From: Sphagnum compactum
Lineage: Eukaryota > Bryophyta > Sphagnopsida > Sphagnales
Length of the DNA: 64,000 nt
Assembly: GCA_965153455.1 (NCBI GenBank)
Contig: OZ234502.1
Coordinates: 3,699,267 to 3,763,266, forward strand
Direction: 5' to 3'
The translations under genes were made by a program, and so were the position numbers. Positions 49,491 through 63,600 of the stretch are shown one piece after another. Below the pieces are notes generated by a model, which worked only from the letters and a program-made list of their open reading frames with translations, did no database searches and was not told the DNA's origin. The first letter of the stretch is position 1. Every line of letters begins with the position of its first letter.

Positions 49491-52400
49491 TCAAGGCCCA
49501 GCCTTACTTGTACTTGGCCTGGAAAGGCTACCCACAATTCCTGCAGCCTTAAACTTTGCATTCACACTTCTCAAATCCACCAGATCTTCAAACAGCTTGT
49601 CAGCTGGATTCAATGGCTTAGGAGGTGATGTTGAAGGCATAGCTACTGATTGCTTGTACTGGCCTCCTATCGGCTGGTTTTGCATATACTGACTTGCATC
49701 CTGGAGGGAGAGATTAGGTTTCTGCCCTGATAGATTGACCTGGGGGTTCCCACTAGACACTGTTCTGTATGTGGTACTGCTCCCTTGACCTGACTGCTGT
49801 TGCTGGACGTGCTGCCCTGGTGGTGGTGGGATTGCAGACCCCAATTTCAATTGAGGACCATACAGCATGTCCTGCTGCTGAGTATTCCAAGGCTGGGGTC
49901 CATTGACACCTCCCCAAGGAGAGGGAGCCTGGTAGCCCCCTTGCTGCTTTGGAGGCTGTACTTCATCTTGCCACGGTGGTGGGGTATGTGGCAAAGGTAG
50001 CTCCTGGTGCCCATACAGCTGCTGTCCTTGAGGTGGTTGTTGACTTGCTGAGTCTTGCTCTGGAGCTTGTTGCCCTGGGGGAGATTTTGGTGATGCTGGA
50101 ATTGTCTCTCCATAAATCAAAGCTTGCTGCTGTGCGGTGAGTACATGCTCAGTTGCCAAAGAGGCTGTGGACCATGGAGCAGCATAATTATTGGGCGGTA
50201 TGCCTGCCAACTGATGAAACACCGGCTGCTGGTGGAAGGAGTGGGAAGGAGGTGACATGTTTCCATCAGAATGCTGGTGAGTCAGAAAACACAGTTGCTG
50301 TGAAGTTGCATAGGAAGGAGGCTCTGTGCTTGGGATGGCCTGAAAAGGAGTAGTTCCAAAGGGATTTGTCTCATCTTCAGGAGCAGGCAGTGCCAAGAGT
50401 GCAAGCTGGGTTCTGTACTGGTCAATTGGAGGAGTTGCAACCAGAGATACTGTGGTCGCGGTGAGTTGTGCTGTGGTCATGGTGGGTTGTGCTGTGGTCA
50501 AGGTGGGTTGTGCTGTGACACTGGGCTGGTCTGTGGAATTGATGATGTGCTCACCACTAAGGAGATCGATTCCTGAACCATGGGGACTAACACTCACAGC
50601 ACCAGAATTCACTGCACTTGATTTTTTGCTGCTTGTCTGAGGAGGGGGCGGAACTAGCTGAGGTGCACTTGGCTTTAGTCTTGTTGGTGTAGTCCCTGTC
50701 ACTCCTGAAACTGGGCGAGAGTGTGATGAGGGCCTGCCATAAAATAACATGACAACTCCACTGAACAAGAAAACGTACAAAGTTTCCTGGCAATTCTTTG
50801 CAGAATTTTTCTTGTGATGTTCATGGAGATCTGTAGGATTAAGCCCAGATAGGTTAAACATTCAGCCAAAAATGCCATAAACCTTTGCAGAACAGACCAA
50901 CTGACCAATGAATGTATGCCAGCTGTCCATTCACGGCCCTTTGCAATAAAAGAATAAAAGATACGAAATGAATGAGTGTATGGCAGCTAGTACTTCAGGG
51001 CCCTTTGCAAAAGACAAAATATGACATGTTCTCTGCACAGCCAGCAGAATGGTTTGTGGAAGGAGGGGGGACAGATCTACTTTTTGAGGAGTGATTATGG
51101 TTTAGTGTTGGTCACCAAACAGGCCAACCTGATCATACCTGTGAGACAGCTGGTCTCCTGGCCCCTCTTTGTCATTGTCATAAACAGGAAAAACTTGACT
51201 TCGAATATCCTTTGGCAATGGAGATCCTGAAGCAATAGCATCATGCTTGGCAAGCACATGCTGCAAATCATCATTCAGAGACAGGCCCTGACACAATAAC
51301 TCCTCATCCCTGTCCACCCACCCAAAACATTTAAGCTCAAAACTCTATGTTGGACAGTCATTGCTCCAAAATGATGCGCAGAGACAGGAAGAGAGACAGA
51401 GGAAAATATTGCACTCAAATTGCTTCCCAGGAACAAAGCAAACATCATGGTGGTTGCTACTTTCATGGAGTGCTCAATGAATTTGAGTATCCTCAAAGCA
51501 GATTTAGAGAGAGAAGGAAAACTGACTCATGTGTTGACAACCCAGTGAACCAACTGACCAAACATTCAAGCAAAAACTCTCAGATGCAATTCCACCAACA
51601 CTCAGCCCAACTCTTCAGCAACATGGCCTCCTAAAGGAAAGCAGAGACACAGACAGAGACAGTGCATACGAGATTGTGTTAACTAGCTGCATGACACGGC
51701 GCTGGTATGAGCGACTTTGTTCCACAAGCTCAATGATCACATCCTCCTTCAGGGCCTGCAAGGATTGCAACAGAACTTGCTGTAACACTCTTTGTAAACA
51801 GCAGTACGCAAAAAGTTCAAGGCTCCAAAACATCAACAGAACTCTAGGCACCAGTAACAGTATAATCTTATGCAACTGCAAAAGGAGCTGAATATTTGCC
51901 AGAATGGAATAGAAACAACATAAAAAGGATACCATTCGATCATTTGGGGCTAAAGCACTCAGCATCTCTGCAAGAACCTCAATTAGACTCCGTGAAGTCT
52001 GAATATCTGTCAAGCTGAATCCAGCAATAAAAGTAAGATGCTGCCACAAAAAGATATGTTACCTTGGTTGGTCAGCATGCTAACACAAAAAATCTCAAGC
52101 CATTGTCTATGGATACAATATACAAATATATATACACACTACTGATGCACTGGAGATAATATACCTCATGACTGGAAGATTGTCATTTGGCTCAGGTCTC
52201 GGGGACAACATTCCTGGAGACCGTTGGTTAGAGTAAGAAGCTGATGTATAGGTGTAAGGTATAGACTGTGATTGAGGTGGAGTAAAGATGGGCACAGTGT
52301 GCTCTCCACCACGCTGAGGAAACTCCATGCCCAATTTCTGTCATGCACACAACCTACTCCCTAGGTCAACAGAGAGCATCAACATCCAGCCTGACACACA

Positions 52401-55400
52401 TATCTGAAGGAACAGTATTAACATTTCAGTGATTTAGTAGATGTTACCAATTTTCCAAAATTGCCCCATTTAAATTGAAGTTATAAAATGGCCACATGAG
52501 TTAACTTCCATTCAAGGTGGCAGAGAGGAAGATGAGAAAAGAAAAATGGAAGTATTTTGCTTTATTGACATGTCACTTCTGCATACATAAAGGGAAAAGA
52601 TATGTAACAATAAATGAAGCTAGGAGGGAGAAAGAGGGAGCTGATAGACCCATACCACTTGAATGTACTGCACAGAGAAAGCACCAAAACTTGAGGGTAT
52701 GTGTATACCTGCAATTCATTATAGGCCATGTAATACTGAGGATACCGCCCTCTTGAACCCCCAAAAGCTTCTTGCCATGAATCCAGCAAAACAAGCACCT
52801 TGTCCCTCACACGCATGTCTGCCTACAAACCAACATCATAAAGATCATGAGGGTGAGTAAGATCCTCAAAACTTGTTGCCAAAAGCATTCTTCAGCTCAG
52901 TAGCAAAACGGCATAACACAACAAAATTTCTAAAAAAGTATGCTGCATTCAGATGAAACGCTTATTTGCAAAAGGTTATCTCCAGCTTACAGAGGTCCTA
53001 CAGGTAGACAAGAAATGTCCAGAGACTGTATGAAACCCCTTCAAAACTGCATACTATCCTTGTATCATGCCAAGCAACAGATGCAGATGCACACCCTTTT
53101 GGAAAAAGAGATCCAGTTTCACAGATAAAAAATGAGGCAAGGCTATCTAGTGTCCCTGGGGCATCAAAGCCCTCAAGCAATAAACTATATTAATGAGTTA
53201 GCAGAGAAATCTCCACAACACTTTGAAGGTAACACAACCAATGACTGTGGTCATAGCCTTCTGAGAGTTGCTCACAAGTGTCAGACCATCACTTTCATCA
53301 CAAATAGCATCCACAAATAGCATTGCCATGCTGCCATGACAACCTGCTGACTTCATCAGCTCCTGACAGAGGGTGCAGATATGTGTGTTATAATCAACCC
53401 AACATTTTGGACATATCATTATACACACATCTGCATCCTGAGTTTCTGTTGCATTTTCAAGACCAGAACCAACAGTGGGTCTCCAGTAATTCAAGGTGCA
53501 ATAAGCTTGTAAGGGTAAGCTTCATTTCATATTAGTTTGTTACTGTACAAGCAAGCACCTAAGCCTAAGGCATGGCTCTCCTACATAGAGGGCAGTAGTT
53601 GGGGCTAATCCACCCTGAACATATCCTTTGAGCACACCTTTGCTGACTACTTGGATGCAAAATCTAAAATGTAATATGTTAAAATAATCTTACTTTCTTC
53701 TTCACAATTTTCACCATTTCATATAGCACATCTTTCTCCGCAACTTGCTGGTGGACATTTTCCCCACAGTTTTTAATCAAAGTTTCCAAGACCTGTACAA
53801 AATTCGCAAAGTGAGTGGCTGAGGTGGTCTTGAGATTGAAATTAGCTATTTTACACTTCAAAATCCTATGCCTCCAAATTGGATCAAATCACAAAAGAAT
53901 GTAAGGATTTTATGTAGTCCAACAATAAATCAATTTATGTAGTCCAACAATAAATCAATGACCTCTTTGCAAAAATAGGTTACTGTTAGCTGCATGTCCT
54001 TAGAAAGGTTGCTCTTCACCAAGAAATCTTCTCCTAAAGTGAAAATTTTGACAACAACCTCTATTGTTGGTATCTGATACCATCAACTACAGATTGTGGA
54101 GCTATCTATTTTTTGCAGGCATATCTCCCTCCAAGGTGTAAATGGGCATCCTATTCACATCAAATCCGTTTAACCAGTGGACACGGACTTTGATTGGCCC
54201 AGCCAGAGAACAGGCTACTGCATCCAGAGCTCAACTTGGTGTTTAACAACCAGGTAAAGTAGTGGGATACTCACTGTAAGGGCAAGAAGCTGAACCACAG
54301 GGTTCCTGTTTGAAAGACGTTTCTTGACTGCCTTGATAACATCTCTTGATTGCCTGGTACAATCCCAACCCCCACAACTTACATTAGGTCAAGAACATAA
54401 TGGCCCATGCAAAGCCAAGAACACGACCATCAGCAATATTGACATAGTTGAACAGACAGAAGAAGACAAGGTGTCCCCTCACTGTCTCAAAAACATTTCC
54501 ACACCCATGTCTGAAGCCTGTACATATTTCATATTTAGGCTTTGGCTTCTTCAAAAGATCTACACTTGTCGATGTGACCTTGTCTTCTGCAGCAAATTAA
54601 AAATTCCCAAATCAATATTGCACAATATGCACAGCATACTTTTATCTGTCTCTGTAACTCTAACCCATTCACCTCCTCTCCTGTAAGCAGAATCTGCTTG
54701 TTTTAGTCACTCTGGGCCCTTTAGTCTTGTAACACACGACTTCGCAATTGCAGGAGTCTGCCCATCTTCACATGTGAGGCTAAAGTTGAAGGCCAGGAGA
54801 AAATCAAAAAGGATGAAAGCAAGGATGACTGTTCATGCAGCCTTCCACTGGACAGAAGTAAAAAAAAAAGCAGCATGCAGGTCATAGCCTGTTAAGGCTT
54901 ACAGAATCACATAAGTACTACAGGCAACTCACAAGAAGCCAACACATTTCCAGCATCACAACCATGGCTCTCCAGATGGAGAAGTATCGGATGTATGCCA
55001 TGTAGATGAGCAACCAGAACAACATGTACACCCAAAAGTCAATAGTTAGTCTGTCCAGACTAGACAATAACACTAAGAAATTATACCTCCATCTCAGTCT
55101 CCCCCCCCAAATCTCAGAATCTCTATCCACAAGAACAAAATAAACCCAAGACCACTGAACGAATGCAACAAGCTGAAACATCTGTCTCCCCTCAAACCCT
55201 ACTCCTAAAACACATGACAACAAAGCAAATTCGAAAGTCCGCAAGCATCTCTTAAATTCCCTTCCCCCTCCTTTCCCAAAAACTCAGAACGACGAAAACA
55301 ACACATCCAGGACTCGAAACCAGAAACATGGCACAAATTCAGTGAGTGTAATGGTGACCTCCACACAGAACATAGGAAGGAGTCGTTCGCACAGAAACAA

Positions 55401-55536
55401 GTTTTGTTGGTTTAACTACAAAGGAAACTTACATAGGATCGCTGTTGATGACATCACAGAGCTCGAGATTCAGAACCCAATCCGGGCCTATGAGCATGTC
55501 ACTCGTTGCCTTGTCCACAATCCCCGATGCTGCCAT
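49491..55536 (-). CDS. TOM1-like (TOL) protein, VHS-GAT ubiquitin-cargo adaptor
   Basis: TOL proteins bind ubiquitinated plasma-membrane cargo and pass it to ESCRT for vacuolar degradation; plants use them in place of ESCRT-0. Nine exons join in phase: 55536-55433, 54353-54275, 53792-53694, 52822-52709, 52337-52165, 52014-51933, 51755-51670, 51309-51139, 50733-49491. Total is 2151 bases, 716 residues, all introns GT-AG. VHS domain is about 1-140 ([58 protein letters not shown]). GAT is about 195-300 ([51 protein letters not shown]). The C-terminal 410 residues are Pro/Gln/Ser-rich and probably disordered, with an NPF motif ([10 protein letters not shown]), a threonine-rich 7-residue repeat (TTAQPTL type, three times, near 50,450-50,520), and the conserved tail [20 protein letters not shown]. 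Start ATG at 55,536 gives [12 protein letters not shown]. It appears intact. Confidence 0.93.
50450..50520 (-). repeat. 21-base coding minisatellite in the TOL gene
   Basis: About three tandem units of ACCACAGCACAACCCACC-type sequence encode [14 protein letters not shown] and TTAQLTA within the disordered C-terminal region. The unit length is a multiple of three, so gain or loss of units keeps the frame. Confidence 0.7.
53213..53290 (+). repeat. Dispersed repeat in a TOL intron, shared with an RLP4-like intron
   Basis: Begins CCACAACACTTTGAAGGTAA and, after a variable gap, continues GTCATAGCCTTCTGAGAGTT to GACCATC. A matching copy lies at 32,434-32,550 in intron 1 of the RLP4-like gene. Probably a short interspersed element or MITE; no terminal structure was identified. 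Confidence 0.4.
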
Positions 55537-57312
55537 CTCGTTGATCGCCTTCCTCTCCCTCGGCAAAGGCAGGAATTATTCGATCCCCAGTGCAAGCTTC
55601 ACATCCAGCTCCAAAAGTTGGTAACAGAGAATACCTACAGAAACTGCTTAAAGACTATCGAGTAGAACGGACGTCACTTCCGATGAGAGGAAGAAGGCAG
55701 AATTCTAAGGATGTCGAGTTCAAAATTCCCCTGACACCATCGTCTTCTCCTTTTGGCTTTCTCATTCACGAACATTTTTTGCGTTTCTCCTCTCTTTGCC
55801 TGGATTTCGCCTGGCCCTGGGCATAGGGGTCATCTCTGATCTTTGAACAGCGCATCCCCTTGTTCCCCGCCACTGTCCCCACCCGAGGCCATCTTTAAAT
55901 TCAACCCCAAATATCCAATTGTGTTTAGGAGGTTCCAAGTTCCAACTTTACATTTTGGTAAAACCAGGTATTTGGCCAGGGATAATCGGGAAGGGGAGAA
56001 AGCAGATTTCTGGGAATTAGTTCAGTAGTTGAGATTCCTTGACCCTTGGGTGAAGCAGCACCTACACCATGGTAAGGATTGAAAACCTGGTTTTTTTCTT
56101 GAGTTGCTTCTAAAGACAAAGCAGGGTCCCTGAGTCCAATTTTAACATTTCTTAAATGTTAAATTTAGGTAGCCCTGTACAGTAGTGCCAGAAATTTCCC
56201 AGTGTATATGGAGGGCACCTTATATGTAGACAGCCCTCCTAGAAAAAGGCATGATCTTATGCCTAGGAGTGGTAGGGATGTAATGACCTTTGGGTGAAAG
56301 TTTTTGATTCAGAAAGCCTCCCACCTGTATGGAGGGAAATTGTTTTTTGTAATTCACTACATCCAAGTGAGAGGGCCTATTGTGTAAGCCTGCCTCATCT
56401 ATTACTAGGGGTACAGCCCTGTGAGCAGGGCATTTATAGAAAGTGGAGTGATCTTATGCCGACTACCCTTTAGGGAACTAACATGTACTTATAAGATCCC
56501 TCCTATGTTTAAGAAGTATGCATAGTGATCTTAGTGATCTAGGTATGTTTAGGTTCATAATAATGCTTGCATCATGTTTCATGATGTGTAAACCCATGCG
56601 TGGGGGGGGGGACTTCACCAAATTCAAGGCTGAACTTGGCTACTGCCTTGTCATAGGCCCTTTATTTCGGGAATGTCCCCACCATGGGGCTTTGCCCTAC
56701 ATTGAGAAGCCTCACACAAAAAGGTGAAGGTACCAGTGTTGGTGCAGGTTCACCCTTGACCTTGAAACTTGGGTTCGACGTACAGATAGTAGCATAATAA
56801 ATATCCATCAAGTGCTGCAAAAAAATACCTTCAATGACGTCAACCGCAAAACCCTTCAAGTTACAACTAAGACATCCAACTTAAACTGTGGCATGGCACA
56901 GACATGCTGTGTCATGCAGACATGCCATGTGCAAGTATGATAAATTGGCAAAAAAGGACTCAAAACCCAACTCGCAAACACCGTCATAAAAATGACCGTA
57001 AAAACTTGGCACGAATTTCCGTGTATAGGGAGGGCATGCTACCAAGCATAATAACCCTGGGTATTGGGAGGCACTTTCCACTTCGGGGTTGGGCAATTCA
57101 TTTTCGAAATGCTCCCTTTGATTTTGTTTACTTTTTAATAGTGATACCTGGTGAGTACCAGAAGCATCCATTGGGTATAAAAAATTTAAGTTTTCTACTG
57201 TGGTACTTGAAGGGTATCATTTATTTTATTTTGGGCTTAGCGTTTAAGGTCAAATCTATTTAGAAATTCATCCCAAATGTCAAGTTTATTCTTTAATATT
57301 TTAACTTTTAAT

Positions 57313-57455
57313 TTATTATTTATATATATTTCACAAACTTGATAAGTTGGACAACAATATAAGATAAAATTTTAATTATAATTAAGATATAACTAAAATT
57401 TTGTCTCATATTGTTTGTTTTATTTTTTAATTTTGTGAAATATATAAGTAATGTA
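57313..57455. repeat. Fold-back (imperfect palindrome), MITE-like
   Basis: Left arm about 57,313-57,373 and right arm about 57,394-57,455 are inverted copies of roughly 60 bases (for example ATATATTTCACAAA against TTTGTGAAATATAT, and ACAATATAAGATAAAATTTT against AAAATTTTGTCTCATATTGT), with a short loop near 57,374-57,393. The right arm also matches 14,915-14,980 inside the CACTA-like element. Confidence 0.65.
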
Positions 57456-58170
57456 GTATAATTAGAAATCTTAAAAAATAAGCAACATTTAGGATGAATT
57501 ACTAAATGAATTTGAACTCAAAATAAAATATTATTTTAATATTATTTCAATCTACCTAGTAGCTTAGGCTTACATGTCTACCTACTTTGACACCATGTGT
57601 CAACATCCTAATAATATTAATTAAATAATAAAAAATTAATAATGATCTAAAACAACCAAGTTGTTGAAAGTTTCAAAATTCATTCTATAATAGAACCAAA
57701 AAAATTCTCTCTCAAATTATGGGTGTGGTATGTTCACACATTGGTTCCCAATAGGCCTCAATGCGTGTATTGTTTTAATTCTTTCCAACACAAATGAGGT
57801 CAATGCCCTCCTCATATTCACATGGGACCAAAATAAAAGAAACAAGAACCTTATTAAATTCACATCTTGATTTGAAAGAACATTATGCACTCTAAATTTA
57901 AATGTTGCACAAATCTAAAGTGTAATGAAAAGGATCATCCAAATTTTTTAAACTTGTCCAAGTGAAGCCAAATCCATGAGCACAAATCCTAAGCAACCAC
58001 AACAAACCCTAATTTTATGAAAGACACTGAAAAGCATTTCAAAAATGCGAATTTCCAACCCCAAAAAAATGAAAAACCTATGTAGATTGTTCAAAGTATC
58101 TAATACAAACTTGAAAAAACAATTGAGAACAAAAATGGTACCCACAACTAGGTAAAACTTGAGAAAGTAA

Positions 58171-58216
58171 GTGCTGCACCACAACCTCCTCTAGTGCTGC
58201 ACCACAACCTCCTCTA
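58171..58216. repeat. 23-base tandem duplication
   Basis: Two adjacent exact copies of a 23-base unit beginning GTGCTGCACCACAACCTCCT. A recent slippage or small duplication. Confidence 0.85.
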
Positions 58217-59665
58217 GCTTGTGACTCTAGTCTATGGCTGGTGTATTTGGCCTTTATCCCTCCTAGTCTCTCCAAACTCTGGTCTTGTAAAAATATATAT
58301 GACTCTTGGAACCCATGCTAATGGGTCAGTGGGTAGCTCTTCATGCTTCCTGCCTATCATGTGAGCATGTGCCCAGCCACGAGGACATTGGAGAAATGCT
58401 GCCGTGAATTGGAGGGTGTCTTACCAGGCTGAATTTCCAGCTCTACCCTAGAGCGGGAGATTTCATGTAAGAGAGTGTGCAAATTTGCATAAGGCAATGT
58501 CAGCAGTCAATGTCCTGAGATGTTATAAAGGGGAAGGCACGGCTGTCACTGCCTTCCACCACATGAACTGAGGGCACAGCCCAAGGTCCCCTACACTAAA
58601 ACAACATTTCTTGCCTACACCTGACGTCAAGGAGAAAAGAAAGTGGAGCACAAGACAGAACACAACTGCTCCTCATTTCGCCCTTGGAGCTAAATTTAGT
58701 CGGTGCTGTTCATTCCCTGCACTTCTGCTTTTTTGTTAACTCGAAGTCGTTATCACCGTCGCTATCTGTTTCTGCTGCATTGTAGGGCTGCAATTGCTTC
58801 TACAAAGGTCGCACATTTTCCCTAACGAACAACACAATTGGAATCACAGGACAACATGCAAGCTAGCTCACTTTCTTTTGGCCATGGTACTAAATTTCTA
58901 GTTGATCCTATTCACTCTTTTCCCCTCTGGCTTTGTACTGTTTCTAGGTCGCTACCATCTTCGTTGTCAAGCCGTTTCTCTGCTTCTTGGTGGGATCATC
59001 GGGTTTCTCCTCGATCGAAGACCCACGCGCCTTTTATTCACAAAAAGTATGTTTTCTCTCTCGGGATTGCCCGTAGTATCTATGTGTACACAGCCTCCAA
59101 CTCACGCTTATGCCCTGTACAAATAAAACGGTTCGCATTTCCCACAGCAAGAAATAATGGTTGGCAGGGTTGCCGCCTTTTTCTCGCCCTAAAATAAAGA
59201 GAAAGGGTAGTGAGTACGTTGTGTAAAGAGTAGTAATGAATGTGTCAGGACCGATCACTCCTAATAATTATACCCTTCAGACCACATCACAAACGTAATG
59301 TTCTACAGTGTTATACAGTTGGCAACAGCCAAATTGCACGATGCCCATATCTTCGCAGTGCTGGTTCGGCTACTGTCTGTACAATTATCGATATCACAAA
59401 GTTGAGAGAAAAGCTTCATGACAACGGCCCTCAACAACGACTCGTCGATCCTCTCAGTTTGCTTTCTATCCGAGCTTCGTTAGCTTCTTTGCTGCCCCTC
59501 TATCTTGAATAAACATACGATAGTGGGTTCGACTTGTTTCCACCACAGCCTGCATCTTTCATCCTAGTGATATCAGCAGCTGCACTTACAGGCAAGAATA
59601 GCATTTTAAGACTTGATCGATTGCTGAGTGTTGAGCCAATCACGATTCGCAACCGAGGGGAAGAA

Positions 59666-60605
59666 ATGGAGCATACGTCTGCAATCAAGAGGCGTTGGGG
59701 TCTTACACTGGTAGTTTTCTCAGCAGTAGCAGCGCTATGTGGCAATGTGAGGTGTGACCCGCCAGATTGCAGTAACCAGTTTGCGGAAATGGCGCCGTGC
59801 CTCCCATTTGTGCAAGGTCAGGAATCACCGCCCGCAGATGCATGCTGTAATGCGCTCGGCGATGTGAGGAAGAACAGCCCGGTTTGCTTGTGTATGCTGG
59901 TTGCACCAGGGTCGCCAGGTACATCGGCAGGTGGCGGTATTCCAGGGTTGAACACCACTCTGGAGTTAATGCTACCCTCTCTCTGCAAAGTGCAGGCCGA
60001 TCCCTCCCAGTGCAGCCGTAAGCTCTCTCATTTTCTGCCTGTGTTCTTACAAATAATGCATCACCTCTGGAGTACCCACCGTGCCGTGAGGATTTCTGGT
60101 TTATATGTGCGGCAGTAATCTGAATGTATAAGGCTGTCGATAGGATATGTGGATGTTGCGGGTTACAACTCGAAGTATTTAGATTGAAATCTCAGCAAGT
60201 ATATTTGCTTGACCGTTGTCGTCAACACTGCAGGTCTTCTGAACGGAAGCCCACAATCTGCGCCGTCTTCGTCTCCCAAGTCGGCCGGCACAAGTGAGGA
60301 AGCATCCCCAGTGCTTATTGTGATGTCATAGGTCTGCTCCTTGAAAGGCATTGTAAGCATTTGTTAGGGTCATTTGCCGCTCCCGAGCAAGCTGCTCTAT
60401 GTAGATTTTGCCCAACTATACTCTATGGTGTTTCTAATGTGCAGTTGTCGGAGCTCCGGTTCCCGTGAACGCACCGGCCTCCCAACCTTCACCAGCTTCT
60501 TATGGAGGTGCTGCAGCGCATGTGGCCAAGTCGTTTTTCACTTGGTCATCATTGGGTTTCAATCTTTTTGCAGTTCTCATTGCCGCTGGCTTGCATCGCG
60601 TTTAA
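59666..60605 (+). CDS. GPI-anchored non-specific lipid transfer protein (LTPG type)
   Basis: LTPGs bind and shuttle lipids at the outer face of the plasma membrane, often for cuticle or suberin. Three exons, 59666-60017, 60234-60293 and 60445-60605, join in phase to 573 bases, 190 residues, with GT-AG introns. The signal peptide is about 1-30 (GLTLVVFSAVAALCG). The eight-cysteine motif is at C35, C45, C60-C61, C74-x-C76, C107 and C116, spaced x9, x14, x12, x1, x30, x8, which suits the GPI-anchored type. A short Ser/Pro-rich linker (SPQSAPSSSPKSAG) leads to a hydrophobic C-terminus (SLGFNLFAVLIAAGLHRV) typical of a GPI signal. One N-glycosylation sequon (NTT) is at 96-98. An in-frame ATG exists at 59,534, but the chosen start places the hydrophobic signal correctly at the N-terminus. 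The gene appears intact. Xylogen-like proteins are a near alternative. Confidence 0.9.
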
Positions 60606-63600
60606 TCTTGTGGCAGGATTCTGCGAAGCTACGGTAGCCGAATGTAGTCGTGCTGAATAGCCTTAAATTTGAAGCTTCCAATGCCCTTCGATGTCAAGGG
60701 CACTTGTTGAAAAAAAAACTTCATATAATTTGATAAGAATTAGGAGATGATATTTGAGACTGGAAATACTTGCATGTTTTAACTTGTGGGGCTTGCAGCA
60801 ATTGCTGGACTGGGAGCAAATATACTTTGTATCCAGAGATATGAAAGAAAGCAGTGAACACATGTGTAGTTGTTAGTAAATATTGTATATGCTTGAGAAA
60901 AATGTAGCTTTTGAAAGTACGGAGCTTAATCATATGTATTCATTTTTTCAACCAGAAAGGGCTTTTAAAATATGTAACTCTTGATGAGTCTTCTACCTGT
61001 AAGAGATCAACCCCCTTTCACAATTATCTTAGCTCTATTTGAAGCCATTCACATTTTGGTTTAATCTACTCATTCACAAATGTGTATGCAAACATTTCAG
61101 CTAAGTGGTGATCACATAGCAAAATCAAAGTAAATTTTATTTTGCAAGTAAATGTGTATGCAACTGTTTCAGCCAAGTGGTACTGAAGGTCGGATCTAAA
61201 GTTTTGCTGATCAAACAGTCATTTTTCACATGACAATAACACATCCATCCTAATATGGCACCAACACTGATCAATTAAAGTATTGACAAAACCCAATTTC
61301 AAGCCAAAATGTTATTTTGCAAGTAAATTTCCATCACCCAGTTCCACTTGAAATTTTCAAAAAAAAATCATTTTTGGCTTATCTAGCAGGTTATCATATT
61401 TCCAGAGCAAGGTTATGCTTCTGTGTTTTATTTTCATGGTGGGCAAGGTTCTGAAGAGTCTTCAAACTGTGAATGGGACTCTTCAAAATTGTGAAGGGCA
61501 CCTGGTCCATCTTTCAATGTGAAGGGTAGTTTCTTGCAGGCTTTTCCCAGTGAAGAGCACGTGGGCGCTTCAAATTTCTCATCTGTGGTAATTTCAAGCA
61601 AGATCACAGCATTTTATGATCAGAATCTGTAGAATCACAGCCAGGATGGAAAGGCACCAAGTTTTGACAAACATCATCTCCTGCCCTTGCACCTTTTTGG
61701 GTTCTTGACAACGATTTACTATCACTTGTCGCCTCTTTGCCCCCTGGCCTTTCTCATCTGTGGTTCTTTCTCCTTTTTCCTTTCACACTTGGCATATGAA
61801 TGAGTCAATTGATTTAAGTTTCACATCAGCTACATCAAAACTACTGTGCCAAAGATGAGGAAATTAACCCCTGAAGACCAAGCTCCAGTGGGTGAGAGAG
61901 AGAGGAAGCATGCATTAGTCAGTAGATTGGGTCCAATGTGTACAATCTTCATATCCATTGTTATGCAATTGGAGGCCTGCTGCATCCACAACAAGGCAAT
62001 TCATCTATGTTGTTTCTGCATGGTGCAATCAAGAGTTTTCTGAGCTTAAGAAATAAGGAATCCTTTTATCTTTAAAATTTTAAATTTCTAAATGTAAAAT
62101 TTAAGTGGTTGAATTTTTAATTTCTCACCAACTTACAGCCCCTATTGTACTGCTATAATTTTTTAGCTTTACAGATTGGAAAAAGCCCTCACTAGGAATA
62201 CCTTTGTTTAGAAGAAATCAAGCTAATTAGGTCCAGGACTGGTTTGAACTTGGCATGTAAAGTTTTCAGGTTTTGCTGTACTAACGTTTCTTTTACTTAT
62301 CATTACTTATCACGACCATGAGATAAGTGTGTGTTTATCAAGTGGCTACTAAGGTTTTGTTGAGTGCTGATACTCTCCAACTAGTTCTCAAGGCTCACTG
62401 TTCTCTGTGTTGGATTTGCTCTCTTCTTTCTGATGGGGTGATGATATTAAGGATTGTCCTATTTTGATATTCCACTATGAATGTATTGAGGTTAATACTT
62501 AGTCTAGACAGGTATACAAGTTCAACCAGTAGTGCAATTTAGATAAAAGAGTGTGGTAGATGACTACCAAAGTTATTACCAACTACCTCTTGTCATTGCA
62601 CAGTTGGTATGAGTAAATACTGTTCAAATACTCAATACTAAACGTGCAATGAAAGTAAGGCCAACTCATACTCAATCATTTTAAACAAGCAGACTCAAAG
62701 CACTGCTGGTTCTAGTTATTTCCAAAACCTCAAAGAACTGCTGGGTTTCATGAAGGAACCAGCAAAGAACCGCCCTGATACCCAAGGGGGTTTGCACACT
62801 TTTCCATAGGATTTCAGTTCACTCGGTAAACACAATGATTATAGTTCTGTTTCTGTATTTGCTGCTTACCTATTAACAACTCACTAATCCTTACCTATAT
62901 AGTATTCATCTACATGCATTTATTTACTTAGTAACCACCTATCATCCTACACTAGTGGGCCCCTGTGTCATTGGAACAAGTATATTAAACCTCTCTTGCA
63001 AGGTCAACCATCCCAATTCTATTCTAGTTGAATTGGGCTTAACTTCAGAGTTCTCTTGAAAGAACTTAAAATTTTGATTTCTTAAACCAACAATCACTCT
63101 AAATTCAATAACTTTTGCTCTACTGATTTGAAAATTGAAAAACAACAAACATGCGCACCCTCTTGTAATGGCTTTCCAACCATACAAAAGCAGAGGGCCC
63201 CCTGGTTTGGAAGGGTCGCATCCAAACAAGCAAACATCTATCTTTATATATCAGATACCTACAAGACTTATCATGTGAGTTTCCTAGGTGAAATCTTACA
63301 TAAAATCAGGTTGGGGTTCACCCACAACTGACTCAAAATAGGCTTCCATTAGATGGTGAACCGGTGGCTGTTGGTTCACTCTGGCTCATACAATTTATGG
63401 CTGCACCATCCCCACGGGCTCAATCTCCAAGTTAGTACATTCCATTCCCTTTGAAACCATAAATGAGTTGGAGGTTATTTTTTGAATGTTTAACTCACCA
63501 AATTTCTAAACCTGGCCTTGGGTTCTAACTTCTGAGTTATAGTACAACATTTATGTGAAACACGACAGAAACATTTGTCTTGTACGAAAATATCATTATA

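Larger units (their letters stand above)
55537..59665. other. Intergenic between TOL and the lipid transfer protein gene
   Basis: The TOL and LTP genes are divergently transcribed from the two ends of this 4.1 kb interval, so both promoters must lie here. No protein-coding segment is recognised. Positions 56,160-56,520 repeat short phrases (GTGATCTTATGCC-like, CAGCCCT). Positions 57,290-57,700 are AT-rich and contain a fold-back. A 23-base tandem duplication lies at 58,171-58,216. Confidence 0.5.

Noticed and set aside
50734-50861. Extension of the TOL last exon into the upstream open frame
   Set aside because: A good acceptor at 50,734-50,735 joins in phase to the previous exon ([11 protein letters not shown]). 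The extra residues are intronic.
59534-59665. Upstream ATG extending the lipid transfer protein by 44 residues
   Set aside because: The extension is not signal-like, and the internal ATG at 59,666 places a typical signal peptide before the cysteine motif.
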